Origin: Desulfonatronovibrio sp.
GTDB lineage: Bacteria > Desulfobacterota > Desulfovibrionia > Desulfovibrionales > Desulfonatronovibrionaceae
Direction of reading: 5' to 3'
Assembly: GCA_003558575.1 (NCBI GenBank)
Contig: PWPY01000195.1
Location: 1 to 7,086, forward strand
DNA length: 7,086 nt
Shown: piece after piece, positions 1 through 6,157 of the stretch
How positions within the stretch are numbered: position 1 is the stretch's first letter
Layout: the number at the start of each line of letters is the position of its first letter
The notes under the pieces: model-generated
The model's input: the letters and a program-made list of their open reading frames with translations, nothing else
What the model was told of the DNA's origin: nothing
The model's database searches: none
Made by a program: the position numbers and the translations under genes

Positions 1-1113
1 GTACAATGGCTTGTTGTTGCCAACGGAGACACCCCTCTTGTTACTGAAGAACATATCCAGATGCTGATAGATAGCGTAAAGGCTTCCAATGCTGACGGTG
101 GCCTCCTGACTTTGAAGCTGGATGACCCTCAGAATTATGGTCGAATAGTCAGGGATGGCAGCGGCAGAGTAATGAGTGTAATTGAAGCTAAAGATTACTG
201 CACTGACCTTCATGGTTCATTCAGTGGAGAGATAAATTCAGGTGTTTACGCCTTTAAGGTTGATGCGCTGGAAGATATCCTTTTTCGACTTGACCAAAAT
301 AATAAACAGAATGAAATATATATTACACAATTGATTTCCCTTGCATATGATGCAGGGTTAATATTTTCCGCGATATGCGCAGGCGATTGTTCAGAACTTC
401 TGGGAATAAACAGCCCCAGGGAGTTATGTGAGCAAGAGGAATTTCTCAGAAAAAAAAATGTAAACTTTCATTTTGAACAAGGGGTGACATTGCGTAACTC
501 TGATCAGATCAGAATTGGACCTGAAGTTGTTATCGAGCCTGGCGCTGATATATGCGGTCCTTGTGAAGTATACGGACAGTCCCTGATAGGCGAAGGAACA
601 ACAATAGATTCCCACTGCTACATTGAGAATAGTGAAATTAAATGCAGCAATATTTTATCATTTTCGCACATACATAATTCCCGCATTGGAAAGGGATGCT
701 CAATAGGACCCTTTGCCAGACTTCGACCAGGATCAGTGCTTGAGGGTGGGGGCAAAGTCGGTAATTTTGTTGAAATAAAAAATTCCAGGATAGGTATTAA
801 TAGTAAGGTGAATCATCTTTCATATATTGGTGACGCAGACTTAAAGGAAAGCGTGAATATTGGAGCTGGTACAATTACCTGTAACTATGACGGGCAGAAA
901 AAACATAAGACAATTATTGAAAAAAATGTTTTTATAGGAAGCAACACGGCATTAGTTGCTCCGGTGACTGTAAAAAGCTGGAGTATGGTCGGAGCTGGTT
1001 CTACCATCACTGTTGATGTTCCGGAAGACTCCTTAGCAATAGCGAGGCAAAAGCAGAAGAATCTCCTGGGAAAAAATCCCTTGAAAAAAAAACAAAATAA
1101 ATCTAATTTGTAA
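1..1113 (+). CDS. glmU: Bifunctional GlmU: N-acetylglucosamine-1-phosphate uridylyltransferase / glucosamine-1-phosphate acetyltransferase, 5' end missing
   Basis: GlmU makes UDP-N-acetylglucosamine in the cytoplasm: the C-terminal domain acetylates glucosamine-1-phosphate with acetyl-CoA, and the N-terminal domain adds UMP from UTP. The product feeds peptidoglycan and LPS synthesis. The frame is open from base 1, so about the first 95-100 residues lie upstream. The first visible residues contain the N-G-D-T-P-L-V segment; its Asp (codon 28-30) matches the Mg-binding Asp of the family. The E-I-N-S-G motif (Asn codon 235-237) is the second metal/nucleotide site. From about base 500 the protein becomes a left-handed beta-helix of I-G-x hexapeptide repeats, with R-P-G-S (about 724-738), the catalytic His in K-V-N-H-L-S-Y-I-G-D (His codon 814-816) and C-N-Y-D-G (about 880-894). 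The tail is Lys/Asn-rich. ATG 61 is an internal methionine, not the start. The next gene begins five bases after the stop. Confidence 0.98.
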   Translation, partial: VQWLVVANGDTPLVTEEHIQMLIDSVKASNADGGLLTLKLDDPQNYGRIVRDGSGRVMSVIEAKDYCTDLHGSFSGEINSGVYAFKVDALEDILFRLDQNNKQNEIYITQLISLAYDAGLIFSAICAGDCSELLGINSPRELCEQEEFLRKKNVNFHFEQGVTLRNSDQIRIGPEVVIEPGADICGPCEVYGQSLIGEGTTIDSHCYIENSEIKCSNILSFSHIHNSRIGKGCSIGPFARLRPGSVLEGGGKVGNFVEIKNSRIGINSKVNHLSYIGDADLKESVNIGAGTITCNYDGQKKHKTIIEKNVFIGSNTALVAPVTVKSWSMVGAGSTITVDVPEDSLAIARQKQKNLLGKNPLKKKQNKSNL

Positions 1114-1118
1114 AAAAA

Positions 1119-1298
1119 ATGGAAGCAATAGAACAACTATCCAAAAAGATTGATGATCTCCTGGAACTCAAAAGCTTGCTTGAACAGGAGAATCAGTCAT
1201 TAAAAAAAGAATTGGAAGAAGAGCGTCAGAAAAATATGCTTGTGTCTGAGAAGGTGAATGCCCTTCTAACCAAGATTGACGCTGAAATTTCATCCTGA
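1119..1298 (+). CDS. Small coiled-coil protein, ZapB-like (59 aa)
   Basis: This short ORF runs from ATG 1119 to TGA 1296-1298 and encodes 59 residues (MEAIEQLSKKIDDLLELKSL at the N-terminus). Hydrophobic residues (I4, L7, I11, L14/L15, L20/L21, L28, L32) recur at heptad spacing amid Glu, Lys and Gln, so almost the whole protein should be one parallel coiled coil. It has no signal peptide or membrane segment. It starts five bases after the glmU stop without a visible Shine-Dalgarno, and its stop shares a base with the zapA start (TGATG), so translation is probably coupled on both sides. Size, composition and position next to zapA suggest a ZapB-type Z-ring partner that binds ZapA; that role is inferred. 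Coiled coils are low-complexity, so another zapA-linked scaffold is possible. That it is a real gene is supported by tight packing on both sides. Confidence 0.75.
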   Translation: MEAIEQLSKKIDDLLELKSLLEQENQSLKKELEEERQKNMLVSEKVNALLTKIDAEISS

Positions 1299-1573
1299 TG
1301 CCTGAATACAGTAAAAAGATTTTAGGGCTTGATTTAACATTTAAGACAGATGCGAGTCCTGAAAGGGTTAATCAGGCAAGCAAATTGCTTGAAGAACGCT
1401 TTGCAGAGCTTGAGGAAAGGGGTAGTGCGCTAAGTAAAGAAAGGATTCTTGTTTTTTTATTACTTAGCCTGGCTGATGATTATCTGCAGTCTGAACAGAA
1501 GTTAGATGACTTTCAACATAAAGCAAATAAGCTTCTGGAAAAAATAGATCAACTTGAAACAAAAAGTGATTGA
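1298..1573 (+). CDS. zapA: Cell division protein ZapA
   Basis: ZapA is a cytoplasmic protein that binds FtsZ and bundles protofilaments at mid-cell. This 91-residue product has the family layout. An N-terminal beta/alpha head holds the I-L-G-L-D-L-T-F-K-T-D segment (about residues 8-18), followed by the helix S-P-E-R-V-N-Q-A-S-K-L-L-E-E-R. The middle S-K-E-R-I-L-V-F-L-L-L-S-L-A-D-D (about 46-61) corresponds to the conserved 'ER-x-A-x-x-A-L-N-x-A' core. A C-terminal coiled coil runs from about residue 62 to the end. The length is usual for the short ZapA type. ATG 1298 overlaps the upstream TGA, and no separate Shine-Dalgarno is visible, so translational coupling to the coiled-coil gene is likely. 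The 6S RNA gene follows within about 20 bases, the same order as zapA-ssrS in E. coli. Confidence 0.93.
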   Translation: MPEYSKKILGLDLTFKTDASPERVNQASKLLEERFAELEERGSALSKERILVFLLLSLADDYLQSEQKLDDFQHKANKLLEKIDQLETKSD

Positions 1574-1591
1574 AACAGATATGTATTTATT

Positions 1592-1781
1592 GAAAATATT
1601 CCTGGCAGGTGCGTGATGAAGGCAATTTATTTTGAGCCAACACTAACCTCATGGGAGCCGCTGTGCGGTTCTGGTGTGCAGACCCCGATTTTATCGGGGG
1701 AGCCTGAAGGAATCGCTTTGGCGCCCACTTATACTTACGAGGTTCAAAATAAATTCCCACACGGCTTGCCGGGAAAATTTC
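1592..1781 (+). ncRNA. ssrS: 6S RNA (SsrS), regulator of RNA polymerase
   Basis: 6S RNA mimics an open promoter and sequesters the housekeeping RNA polymerase holoenzyme, mainly in stationary phase; short pRNAs are made from it on release. The canonical fold can be drawn from the sequence. The outer closing stem pairs 1592-1615 with 1762-1781, with a few mismatches. An inner stem of 15 pairs joins 1624-1638 (AATTTATTTTGAGCC) to 1741-1755, with one G-U. The central bubble is 1639-1652 opposite 1727-1740, 14 bases on each side. The terminal arm opens with GGGAGCC 1653-1659 against GGCGCCC 1720-1726, and carries a GCCGC-TGT-GCGGT hairpin and a perfect 7-bp CCCCGAT/ATCGGGG hairpin at 1683-1699. 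Length (about 190 nt) and position after zapA fit. Exact ends are uncertain by several bases. I see no clear U-run terminator after it, so 3' processing is likely. Confidence 0.93.
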
Positions 1782-2184
1782 AAAAGTCATCCCCACTCTC
1801 CCTATAAAGTAATACTCCATATCTGGTATTCAATCAGATTTTGGATATCCTACACAGCTCAGGCTTACCATTGCGAATTAATACTCAAAATAGACTTTAT
1901 TCATCTGTCAGGATGAGCAATCAATAAATTTCTTGATTGATTTATGCTTCTCATTAGTTCAGACGGCTATGTGCATGTATCACATATGGCCTGGGTGTGA
2001 CTGCCCCTGGCTCTCCGTCGCTGTGGGAAATCAATATGCTTTCATCTGCAACTCAATGAAGTAAAGACTTCCTGCTTGGGGTGATCTTGAAAAATTGAAA
2101 TCATGTTGTCTTTATCAATTTCTTTTGCAACGGTTTTAATCTTAGATCCGTTGGGAGAAAATAACATATAAAAAGGAGTAAGCC
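1782..2184 (+). other. Long non-coding gap / possible rny leader
   Basis: About 400 bases lie between the 6S RNA and the rny start. I find no protein-coding frame with a ribosome-binding site here and no tRNA. What can be seen are local inverted repeats: CAATCAA/TTGATTG at 1918-1924/1933-1939 (perfect, 8-base loop), TATGTG/CACATA at 1968-1973/1981-1986, GAAGT/ACTTC near 2058-2071, and CAACGG/CCGTTG at 2128-2133/2148-2153. The rny Shine-Dalgarno AAGGAG is at 2173-2178, six bases before ATG. A promoter for rny presumably lies here, but I could not pick one with acceptable -35/-10 boxes and spacing. Whether the region is a long 5' leader, holds another small RNA or is plain spacer cannot be decided from the sequence. 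Confidence 0.5.
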
Positions 2185-3744
2185 ATGTGGAGCGCAGTTA
2201 TAATAACAGCCTTTATAGCTCTGGGTATTGGAGCTGTAATTGGTTTTGCAGCGCAGAAATATTTTATTAACAAGGAAATGCGCGATAACCAGAAACTTGC
2301 CAGTAGAATTCTGGAGGAAGCAAGAAAAGAAGCATCTGCCCAGAAAAAAGAGCTTCTGCTTCAGGCCAAAGATGAAATATTCAAGCAAAAAAAAGAACTG
2401 GAAGAAGAGGTCAGAGATCGTGAAAAAGAGCTTAAAAAGCAGGAACAAAGGCTGCAGGAAAAAGAAGAGCGCCTTGAGAAAAAGTTAGAAAGGGTAGCCC
2501 AGAAGGAAAGTGAGGCGGTTGCCTGGGAAAACAGAGTTGCTAAGCAGGAAAGGGCAGTGGAAGGTAAAGAGCAGCATTTAAAGACATTGATTGAGCAGGA
2601 AACTATAAAACTGGAAGAAGTTTCAGGACTGACCAGAGATGAGGCTAAATCAAGGCTGATAGCTGATATTGAAAGTAAGACAAGACATGAAGCCGCCAAA
2701 ATGATCCGTCAGATAGAGATGGAAGCCCAGGAGTCAGCATCCAAAAAATCCAAAGAAATTCTGGCCCTGTCAATTCAGCGCTATGCTGGTGATTATGTTT
2801 CTGAGCACACTGTCTCTACAGTAGAACTTCCGAGCGAAGACATGAAGGGCAGAATTATTGGCCGAGAGGGGAGAAATATAAGAGCTATAGAGGCAGCAAC
2901 CGGAGTGGATCTGATCATCGATGATACCCCTGAGACGGTAGTTCTTTCAGCTTACAGTCCTTTGAGAAGGGAAGTAGCAAAACAGAGCTTGGAAAGGCTC
3001 ATTAGTGATGGAAGAATCCACCCGGCCAGGATTGAAGATATTGTGGAAAAAGTCAGGCAGGAAATGGATGTCAAGTTAAGAGAAATTGGTGAACAGTCAA
3101 CATTTGACGTTGGTGTTCACGGAATTCATCCAGAGCTGATAAGACTTCTCGGACATCTTCACTACAGGACCAGTTTTTCCCAGAATGTTCTCCAGCACTC
3201 CATTGAGGTTGCATTTTTGTGCGGCATTATGGCTGCGGAACTGGGTATTGATCAAAAAAAGGCCAAGAGAGCAGGTTTGCTCCATGATCTTGGTAAGGCT
3301 GTGGATCATGAAGTTGAAGGCCCTCATGCGGTCATTGGAGCTGATCTTGCCAAAAAGCATAACGAATCCAAAGAGATTGTCCACGCCATTGCAGCTCATC
3401 ATGAAGATGTTGCCCCCGCAAGTGTTCTGGCGGTTCTTGTGCAGGCTGCGGATGGATTATCCGGGGCCAGACCTGGAGCCAGGAAAGAGCTTCTTGAAAA
3501 TTATGTCAATCGCTTAGAGGAACTGGAAAAAATTGCTACAGGCTTTGACGGTGTCAACAGATCCTTTGCCATACAGGCAGGACGTGAAGTCAGGGTCATG
3601 GTTGACTGTGATCAGATTGATGACGATAAGACTCACCTTTTGTGCAAGGATATAGCCAAAAAAATTGAAGAAAATATGACCTATCCAGGCCAGATCAAAG
3701 TGACTGTAATCAGAGAGAAAAGAGCAGTAGGTTATGCCAAATAA
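2185..3744 (+). CDS. rny: Ribonuclease Y
   Basis: RNase Y is a membrane-anchored endoribonuclease that initiates mRNA turnover, the functional counterpart of RNase E in many bacteria. The 519 residues match the usual length of about 520. In order: one N-terminal membrane helix (about residues 4-23, [12 protein letters not shown]); a long, highly charged coiled coil (about 28-190) rich in K-K-E-L-E-E repeats; a KH RNA-binding domain with [12 protein letters not shown] (about 222-233); and an HD phosphohydrolase domain with His338, the His367-Asp368 pair in H-D-L-G-K, His405-His406 in A-A-H-H-E-D, and Asp423 in [13 protein letters not shown]. All metal-binding residues are present, so the enzyme should be active. 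Start ATG 2185 is supported by AAGGAG six bases upstream. The gene ends in tandem TAA codons, and tyrS follows after 27 bases, so the two are probably co-transcribed. Confidence 0.98.
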   Translation: MWSAVIITAFIALGIGAVIGFAAQKYFINKEMRDNQKLASRILEEARKEASAQKKELLLQAKDEIFKQKKELEEEVRDREKELKKQEQRLQEKEERLEKKLERVAQKESEAVAWENRVAKQERAVEGKEQHLKTLIEQETIKLEEVSGLTRDEAKSRLIADIESKTRHEAAKMIRQIEMEAQESASKKSKEILALSIQRYAGDYVSEHTVSTVELPSEDMKGRIIGREGRNIRAIEAATGVDLIIDDTPETVVLSAYSPLRREVAKQSLERLISDGRIHPARIEDIVEKVRQEMDVKLREIGEQSTFDVGVHGIHPELIRLLGHLHYRTSFSQNVLQHSIEVAFLCGIMAAELGIDQKKAKRAGLLHDLGKAVDHEVEGPHAVIGADLAKKHNESKEIVHAIAAHHEDVAPASVLAVLVQAADGLSGARPGARKELLENYVNRLEELEKIATGFDGVNRSFAIQAGREVRVMVDCDQIDDDKTHLLCKDIAKKIEENMTYPGQIKVTVIREKRAVGYAK

Positions 3745-3756
3745 TAAATGGAAGAC

Positions 3757-3762
3757 AGGAGA
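3757..3762 (+). promoter_or_regulatory. Shine-Dalgarno that decides the tyrS start
   Basis: AGGAGA lies about ten bases before ATG 3772. The other in-frame ATG at 3748 directly follows the tandem stop codons of rny and has no purine-rich ribosome-binding site in front of it, so the longer start would place this site inside the coding region. This favours 3772. Confidence 0.7.
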
Positions 3763-3771
3763 AATAAGAAA

Positions 3772-4965
3772 ATGAAATTTGATCTGGAAAGTCAAATTGA
3801 TCTTGTCAAGCGCGGAGCTTTTGAAATAATTGATGAAAAAGAGCTACGGGGAAAGCTGGCCAAGAAAAAGACTCTGCGCATCAAGGCAGGTTTTGACCCC
3901 ACTGCTCCTGATCTGCATCTGGGCCATACTGTACTGATTCAAAAATTAAAACATTTTCAGGATTTGGGCCACACAGTTATTTTTCTCATAGGTGATTTTA
4001 CTGGGATGATCGGTGATCCCTCTGGGAAATCCGAGACCAGGAAAAAACTTACCAGAGAGCAGGTTATACAAAACGCTGAAACATATAAGCGCCAGATTTT
4101 TAAAATTTTAGATCCAGAAAAAACAGAGCTTGCATTTAACTCAGCCTGGATGGATAAATTTGGTGCTGCTGATTTTATCGATCTCTGCTCCAGGTATACT
4201 GTTGCCAGAATGATGGAGCGTGATGACTTTGAAAAGAGATACAAGGAAAACAGACCTATAGCCATACACGAATTTCTTTATCCCTTAGTTCAGGGGTATG
4301 ATTCGGTCATGCTTGAGGCGGATGTAGAGCTTGGAGGTACTGATCAGAAATTTAATCTGCTCATGGGAAGAGTGCTTCAGAGGGAATATCAGCAAGAACC
4401 CCAGGTGATTCTTACAATGCCAATCCTGGAAGGTACAGATGGCGTTCAGAAGATGAGCAAGTCTCTTGGCAACTATATTGGAATTGAGGAGCCTTCTGCA
4501 GATATGTTCGGCAAACTCATGTCAATATCTGATGAACTCATGTGGCGCTATTATGAGCTTTTATCTGATTTGAGCATGGATGAAGTGAAAAAATTAAAAA
4601 ATGATGTTGAAAGTGGTAAACTTCATCCCAAAGTCTGCAAAGAGAATTTTGCCCAGGAGATTACTGCCCGCTTTCATGGTTCTGAAGCAGGAAAAAGAGA
4701 AAGAGAAAATTTTAATCAGGTTTTCAGCATGCATAATCTGCCTCAAGATATGCCGGAATTCAAGGGATCTCCTGATAAGAGTCTGGCAGATATTCTGCTG
4801 GAAAGCGGCCTGTGTGCCTCTAAGGGTGAAGCAAAGAGGCTGTGCAAACAGAATGCTGTTGGTATTCACGACGGGGAAAAGATATCTGATCCTGAGCATA
4901 TTTTTGGGACAGGTGAGTATGTTATTAAGGTCGGGAAGAAAAGGTTTTTGAAGCTAACTGTTTAG
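3772..4965 (+). CDS. tyrS: Tyrosine--tRNA ligase (type 2, TyrZ-like class)
   Basis: This class Ic synthetase activates tyrosine with ATP and charges tRNA-Tyr in the cytoplasm. From ATG 3772 it has 397 residues; the start at 3748 would add eight (MEDRRNKK), but the Shine-Dalgarno favours 3772. The Rossmann catalytic domain contains the HIGH-type motif H-L-G-H (residues 49-52, in [12 protein letters not shown]) and the K-M-S-K-S loop (227-231). Between them are [25 protein letters not shown] and the Q-G-Y-D-S / [12 protein letters not shown] tyrosine-binding and core segments. These are typical of the roughly 400-residue type 2 subfamily rather than E. coli TyrS. A C-terminal S4 RNA-binding domain (about 335-397, A-S-K-G-E-A-K-R-L) contacts the tRNA. 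It follows rny closely. The TAG stop falls inside the 7-base direct repeat that bounds the downstream inverted-repeat element. Confidence 0.98.
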   Translation: MKFDLESQIDLVKRGAFEIIDEKELRGKLAKKKTLRIKAGFDPTAPDLHLGHTVLIQKLKHFQDLGHTVIFLIGDFTGMIGDPSGKSETRKKLTREQVIQNAETYKRQIFKILDPEKTELAFNSAWMDKFGAADFIDLCSRYTVARMMERDDFEKRYKENRPIAIHEFLYPLVQGYDSVMLEADVELGGTDQKFNLLMGRVLQREYQQEPQVILTMPILEGTDGVQKMSKSLGNYIGIEEPSADMFGKLMSISDELMWRYYELLSDLSMDEVKKLKNDVESGKLHPKVCKENFAQEITARFHGSEAGKRERENFNQVFSMHNLPQDMPEFKGSPDKSLADILLESGLCASKGEAKRLCKQNAVGIHDGEKISDPEHIFGTGEYVIKVGKKRFLKLTV

Positions 4966-4969
4966 ATAG
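4963..4969 (+). repeat. Direct repeat TAGATAG, left copy (candidate target-site duplication)
   Basis: TAGATAG occurs here and again at 5153-5159, on the two outer edges of the inverted-repeat block. The left copy begins with the tyrS stop codon TAG. Its last three bases also read as part of the 17-base inverted repeat, so the exact element boundary is ambiguous by a few bases. Confidence 0.55.
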
Positions 4970-4975
4970 TTTTCA

Positions 4976-5100
4976 TCCGGAAACGGCTCTTTTTCCTTTT
5001 GGCGGCGTCAATCTGCACAATTATTCGTCAACGTATTAAGATACGCCTCTTCATAATTGATTGATTTCCTTGCCAAAATAAAAAAATACTCGTTTCCGGA
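4976..5100. repeat. 125-base nested, nearly symmetric palindrome
   Basis: Several arms pair in register around one centre. TCCGGAAACG 4976-4985 pairs with CGTTTCCGGA 5091-5100 (10/10). TTTTGGC 4997-5003 pairs with GCCAAAA 5072-5078 (7/7). AATC 5010-5013 pairs with GATT 5063-5066. CAATTAT 5018-5024 pairs with ATAATTG 5053-5059 (7/7). CGTAT 5032-5036 pairs with ATACG 5041-5045 around a TAAG loop. The unpaired stretches on the two sides are nearly equal (11/12, 6/5, 4/3 and 7/7 bases), so the whole forms one long rod with internal loops. It could form as a DNA cruciform or as an RNA hairpin in a tyrS-ubiA transcript. Confidence 0.75.
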
Positions 5101-5120
5101 GAGAAAACCAGCAGCTTCAA

Positions 5121-5147
5121 CATCCGGAAAGAAAGACTTTCCGGATG
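5121..5147. repeat. Perfect 11-bp hairpin with CATCCGGAAA arms
   Basis: CATCCGGAAAG 5121-5131 and CTTTCCGGATG 5137-5147 are exact inverted repeats around a five-base AAAGA loop. No U-run follows on either strand, so it is not an ordinary intrinsic terminator. Its left arm repeats the CATCCGGAAA found at 4974-4983, so its right arm can pair either locally or with the distant left edge of the element. It ends 20 bases before the ubiA start, close enough to affect the ribosome-binding site. Confidence 0.8.
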
Positions 5148-5152
5148 GAAAC

Positions 5153-5159
5153 TAGATAG
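5153..5159 (+). repeat. Direct repeat TAGATAG, right copy (candidate target-site duplication)
   Basis: This second copy of TAGATAG lies 190 bases after the first. Its last two bases begin the AGGGA at 5158-5162 that serves as the probable Shine-Dalgarno of ubiA, five bases before ATG 5168. Confidence 0.55.
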
Positions 5160-5167
5160 GGATAATC

Positions 5168-6034
5168 ATGAGTTTTGAATTAGTTGGAAAGGCAAAGATC
5201 TGGGCCAGGATGATCAAGCTTGAGCATTCTGTTTTTGCTCTGCCTTTTGCATATATGGGTGGATTCTGGTCGGCACAGGGTTGGCCTGGATGGCGGGTAT
5301 TCATATTCCTGAGTATTGCCATGGTGGCTGTTCGTTCCTTTGCCATGACTTTCAACCGTATTGTGGACATTGATTATGACAGGGAGAACAAGAGAACCAG
5401 TAACAGGCCATTGGTAACAGGTGAAATCACTGTTAAGGATGCCTATGTCTTTCTTGCTGTCTGCGCAGGCATTTTTGTTGTTTCATGTGCTTTTCTAAAT
5501 ACACTGTGTTTTTATCTCTCCTTTCTGGCCTTAGTCTGGTCAGCTTTTTACAGCTTTACCAAAAGATTTACCAGCCTGTGCCATTTTTATCTGGGCTCAG
5601 TTTTGGGCCTGTCCCCAATAGCCGGATGGATTGCATATGAGCCGGTATTTGCGTTGACGCCATTTTTGCTGTTTTTGGGGGTAATGTTCTGGGTGGCGGG
5701 TTTCGATATCCTGTATGCCAGCCAGGATGTGAGTTTTGATGAAGAAAAAAAATTATTTTCCCTGCCCTCCAGATTTGGTCTTGATACAGCCTTTGCCCTG
5801 TCAGGATTCTGTCATATAAACACTATTTTATTTTTCGGTATTGCAGGGGTGACGGCAAATGCCGGGTGGCCGTTTTATCTGGCCTGGTTTATTGTTTCTG
5901 TTGTGTTAATAGTCGAGCACAGATTAATCTCTCCGAAAAATCTTCAAAGAATCAATGTGTCCTTTTTTACATTGAACGGGCTGGTGGCAGTGATACTGCT
6001 GCTGGGCGTACTGGTGGATGTTGCCATCAGGTAA
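5168..6034 (+). CDS. ubiA: UbiA-family polyprenyltransferase, probable MqnP-type menaquinone biosynthesis enzyme
   Basis: UbiA-family enzymes are integral membrane proteins that transfer a polyprenyl chain from its diphosphate to an aromatic ring. The 288 residues fit the family. The first Asp-rich motif is N63-R-I-V-D67-I-D-Y-D71, followed by R-E-N-K-R-T-S-N-R-P-L; the second is D180-I-L-Y-A-S-Q-D187-V-S-F-D191. These bind Mg and prenyl diphosphate. The rest is mostly hydrophobic, consistent with eight or nine membrane helices. The wording around the second motif (G-F-D-I-L-Y-A-x-Q-D-x-x-F-D) and the S-L-P-S-R-F-G that follows resemble the 'UbiA-other' group. In sulfate reducers that group includes MqnP, which prenylates 1,4-dihydroxy-6-naphthoate in the futalosine pathway; this is more plausible here than ubiquinone synthesis, but it is inferred. 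The start is supported by AGGGA five bases before ATG. The upstream inverted-repeat element separates it from tyrS. Confidence 0.93.
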   Translation: MSFELVGKAKIWARMIKLEHSVFALPFAYMGGFWSAQGWPGWRVFIFLSIAMVAVRSFAMTFNRIVDIDYDRENKRTSNRPLVTGEITVKDAYVFLAVCAGIFVVSCAFLNTLCFYLSFLALVWSAFYSFTKRFTSLCHFYLGSVLGLSPIAGWIAYEPVFALTPFLLFLGVMFWVAGFDILYASQDVSFDEEKKLFSLPSRFGLDTAFALSGFCHINTILFFGIAGVTANAGWPFYLAWFIVSVVLIVEHRLISPKNLQRINVSFFTLNGLVAVILLLGVLVDVAIR

Positions 6035-6052
6035 GATAAGAGTCTGACAGGC

Positions 6053-6084
6053 ACCTGATATATTACCGCAGAATTCAGGTTTTT
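6053..6084 (+). terminator. Weak candidate intrinsic terminator after ubiA
   Basis: ACCTGA 6053-6058 and TCAGGT 6075-6080 are exact inverted repeats, and the right arm runs into TTTTT (6080-6084). The stem has only six pairs, possibly extended by ATT/AAT inside, and the loop is long (16 bases), so termination would be weak if it occurs. It lies 19 bases after the ubiA stop, a suitable place. Confidence 0.35.
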
Positions 6085-6157
6085 AATGAGCAGAAAAATA
6101 TGGTGAGGAAAATCTGAACTTTTACAAATGATATTCTTAACACAAGATGGAACTACT

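Larger units (their letters stand above)
4967..5154. mobile_element. MITE-like inverted-repeat element between tyrS and ubiA
   Basis: A 188-base block is bounded by inverted repeats 4967-4983 (TAGTTTTCATCCGGAAA) and 5138-5154 (TTTCCGGATGGAAACTA), which match at 16 of 17 positions; the single mismatch would be a G-U pair in RNA. A 7-base direct repeat, TAGATAG, sits at both edges (4963-4969 and 5153-5159). The core TCCGGAAA or its complement occurs four times (4976, 5093, 5123, 5138). There is no ORF, so the element could not move by itself. If it and one repeat copy are removed, the tyrS stop lies 12 bases from the ubiA ATG with the ubiA Shine-Dalgarno retained, a normal operon junction. This supports insertion by a transposase acting in trans, but it is inference from one locus. 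Alternatives are a transcript-stabilising or processing structure, or an unusual terminator. I cannot assign a named repeat family. Confidence 0.55.

Noticed and set aside
1554..1589. Promoter for 6S RNA: TTGAAA 1554-1559 with TATGTA 1580-1585
   Set aside because: The spacing is 20 bases and the -10 match is poor; closer spacings give worse -10 boxes. A promoter must exist, but I cannot choose one.
1587..1916. Overlapping short ORFs of 64-80 aa on both strands
   Set aside because: They lie over the 6S RNA and its flank. None has a ribosome-binding site or recognisable protein character, and the RNA fold explains the sequence.
1944..2000. An 18-codon ORF (M-L-L-I-S-S-D-G-Y-V) as a leader peptide
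   Set aside because: It has no Shine-Dalgarno, no runs of a regulatory amino acid and no following attenuator; ORFs this short are expected by chance.
2087..2117. Promoter for rny: TTGAAA 2087-2092 with TTTATC near 2111
   Set aside because: The -10 box is weak and 18 bases away, and TTGAAA recurs by chance in this AT-rich region; it is too uncertain to list.
2101..2699. Antisense and off-frame ORFs over the start of rny
   Set aside because: They are shadows of the Lys/Glu-rich coiled-coil coding sequence, giving Phe/Leu/Ser-rich translations with no family resemblance.
4970..5000. Intrinsic terminator for tyrS in the T-rich stretch at 4990-5000
   Set aside because: The T-run is not preceded by a stem; the CCGGAAA arm pairs with partners downstream of it, so the geometry is wrong for a terminator.
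4976..5147. CRISPR-like repeats from the four TCCGGAAA copies
   Set aside because: The copies alternate in orientation, are only 8-11 bases long and have irregular spacing; they are arms of palindromes.
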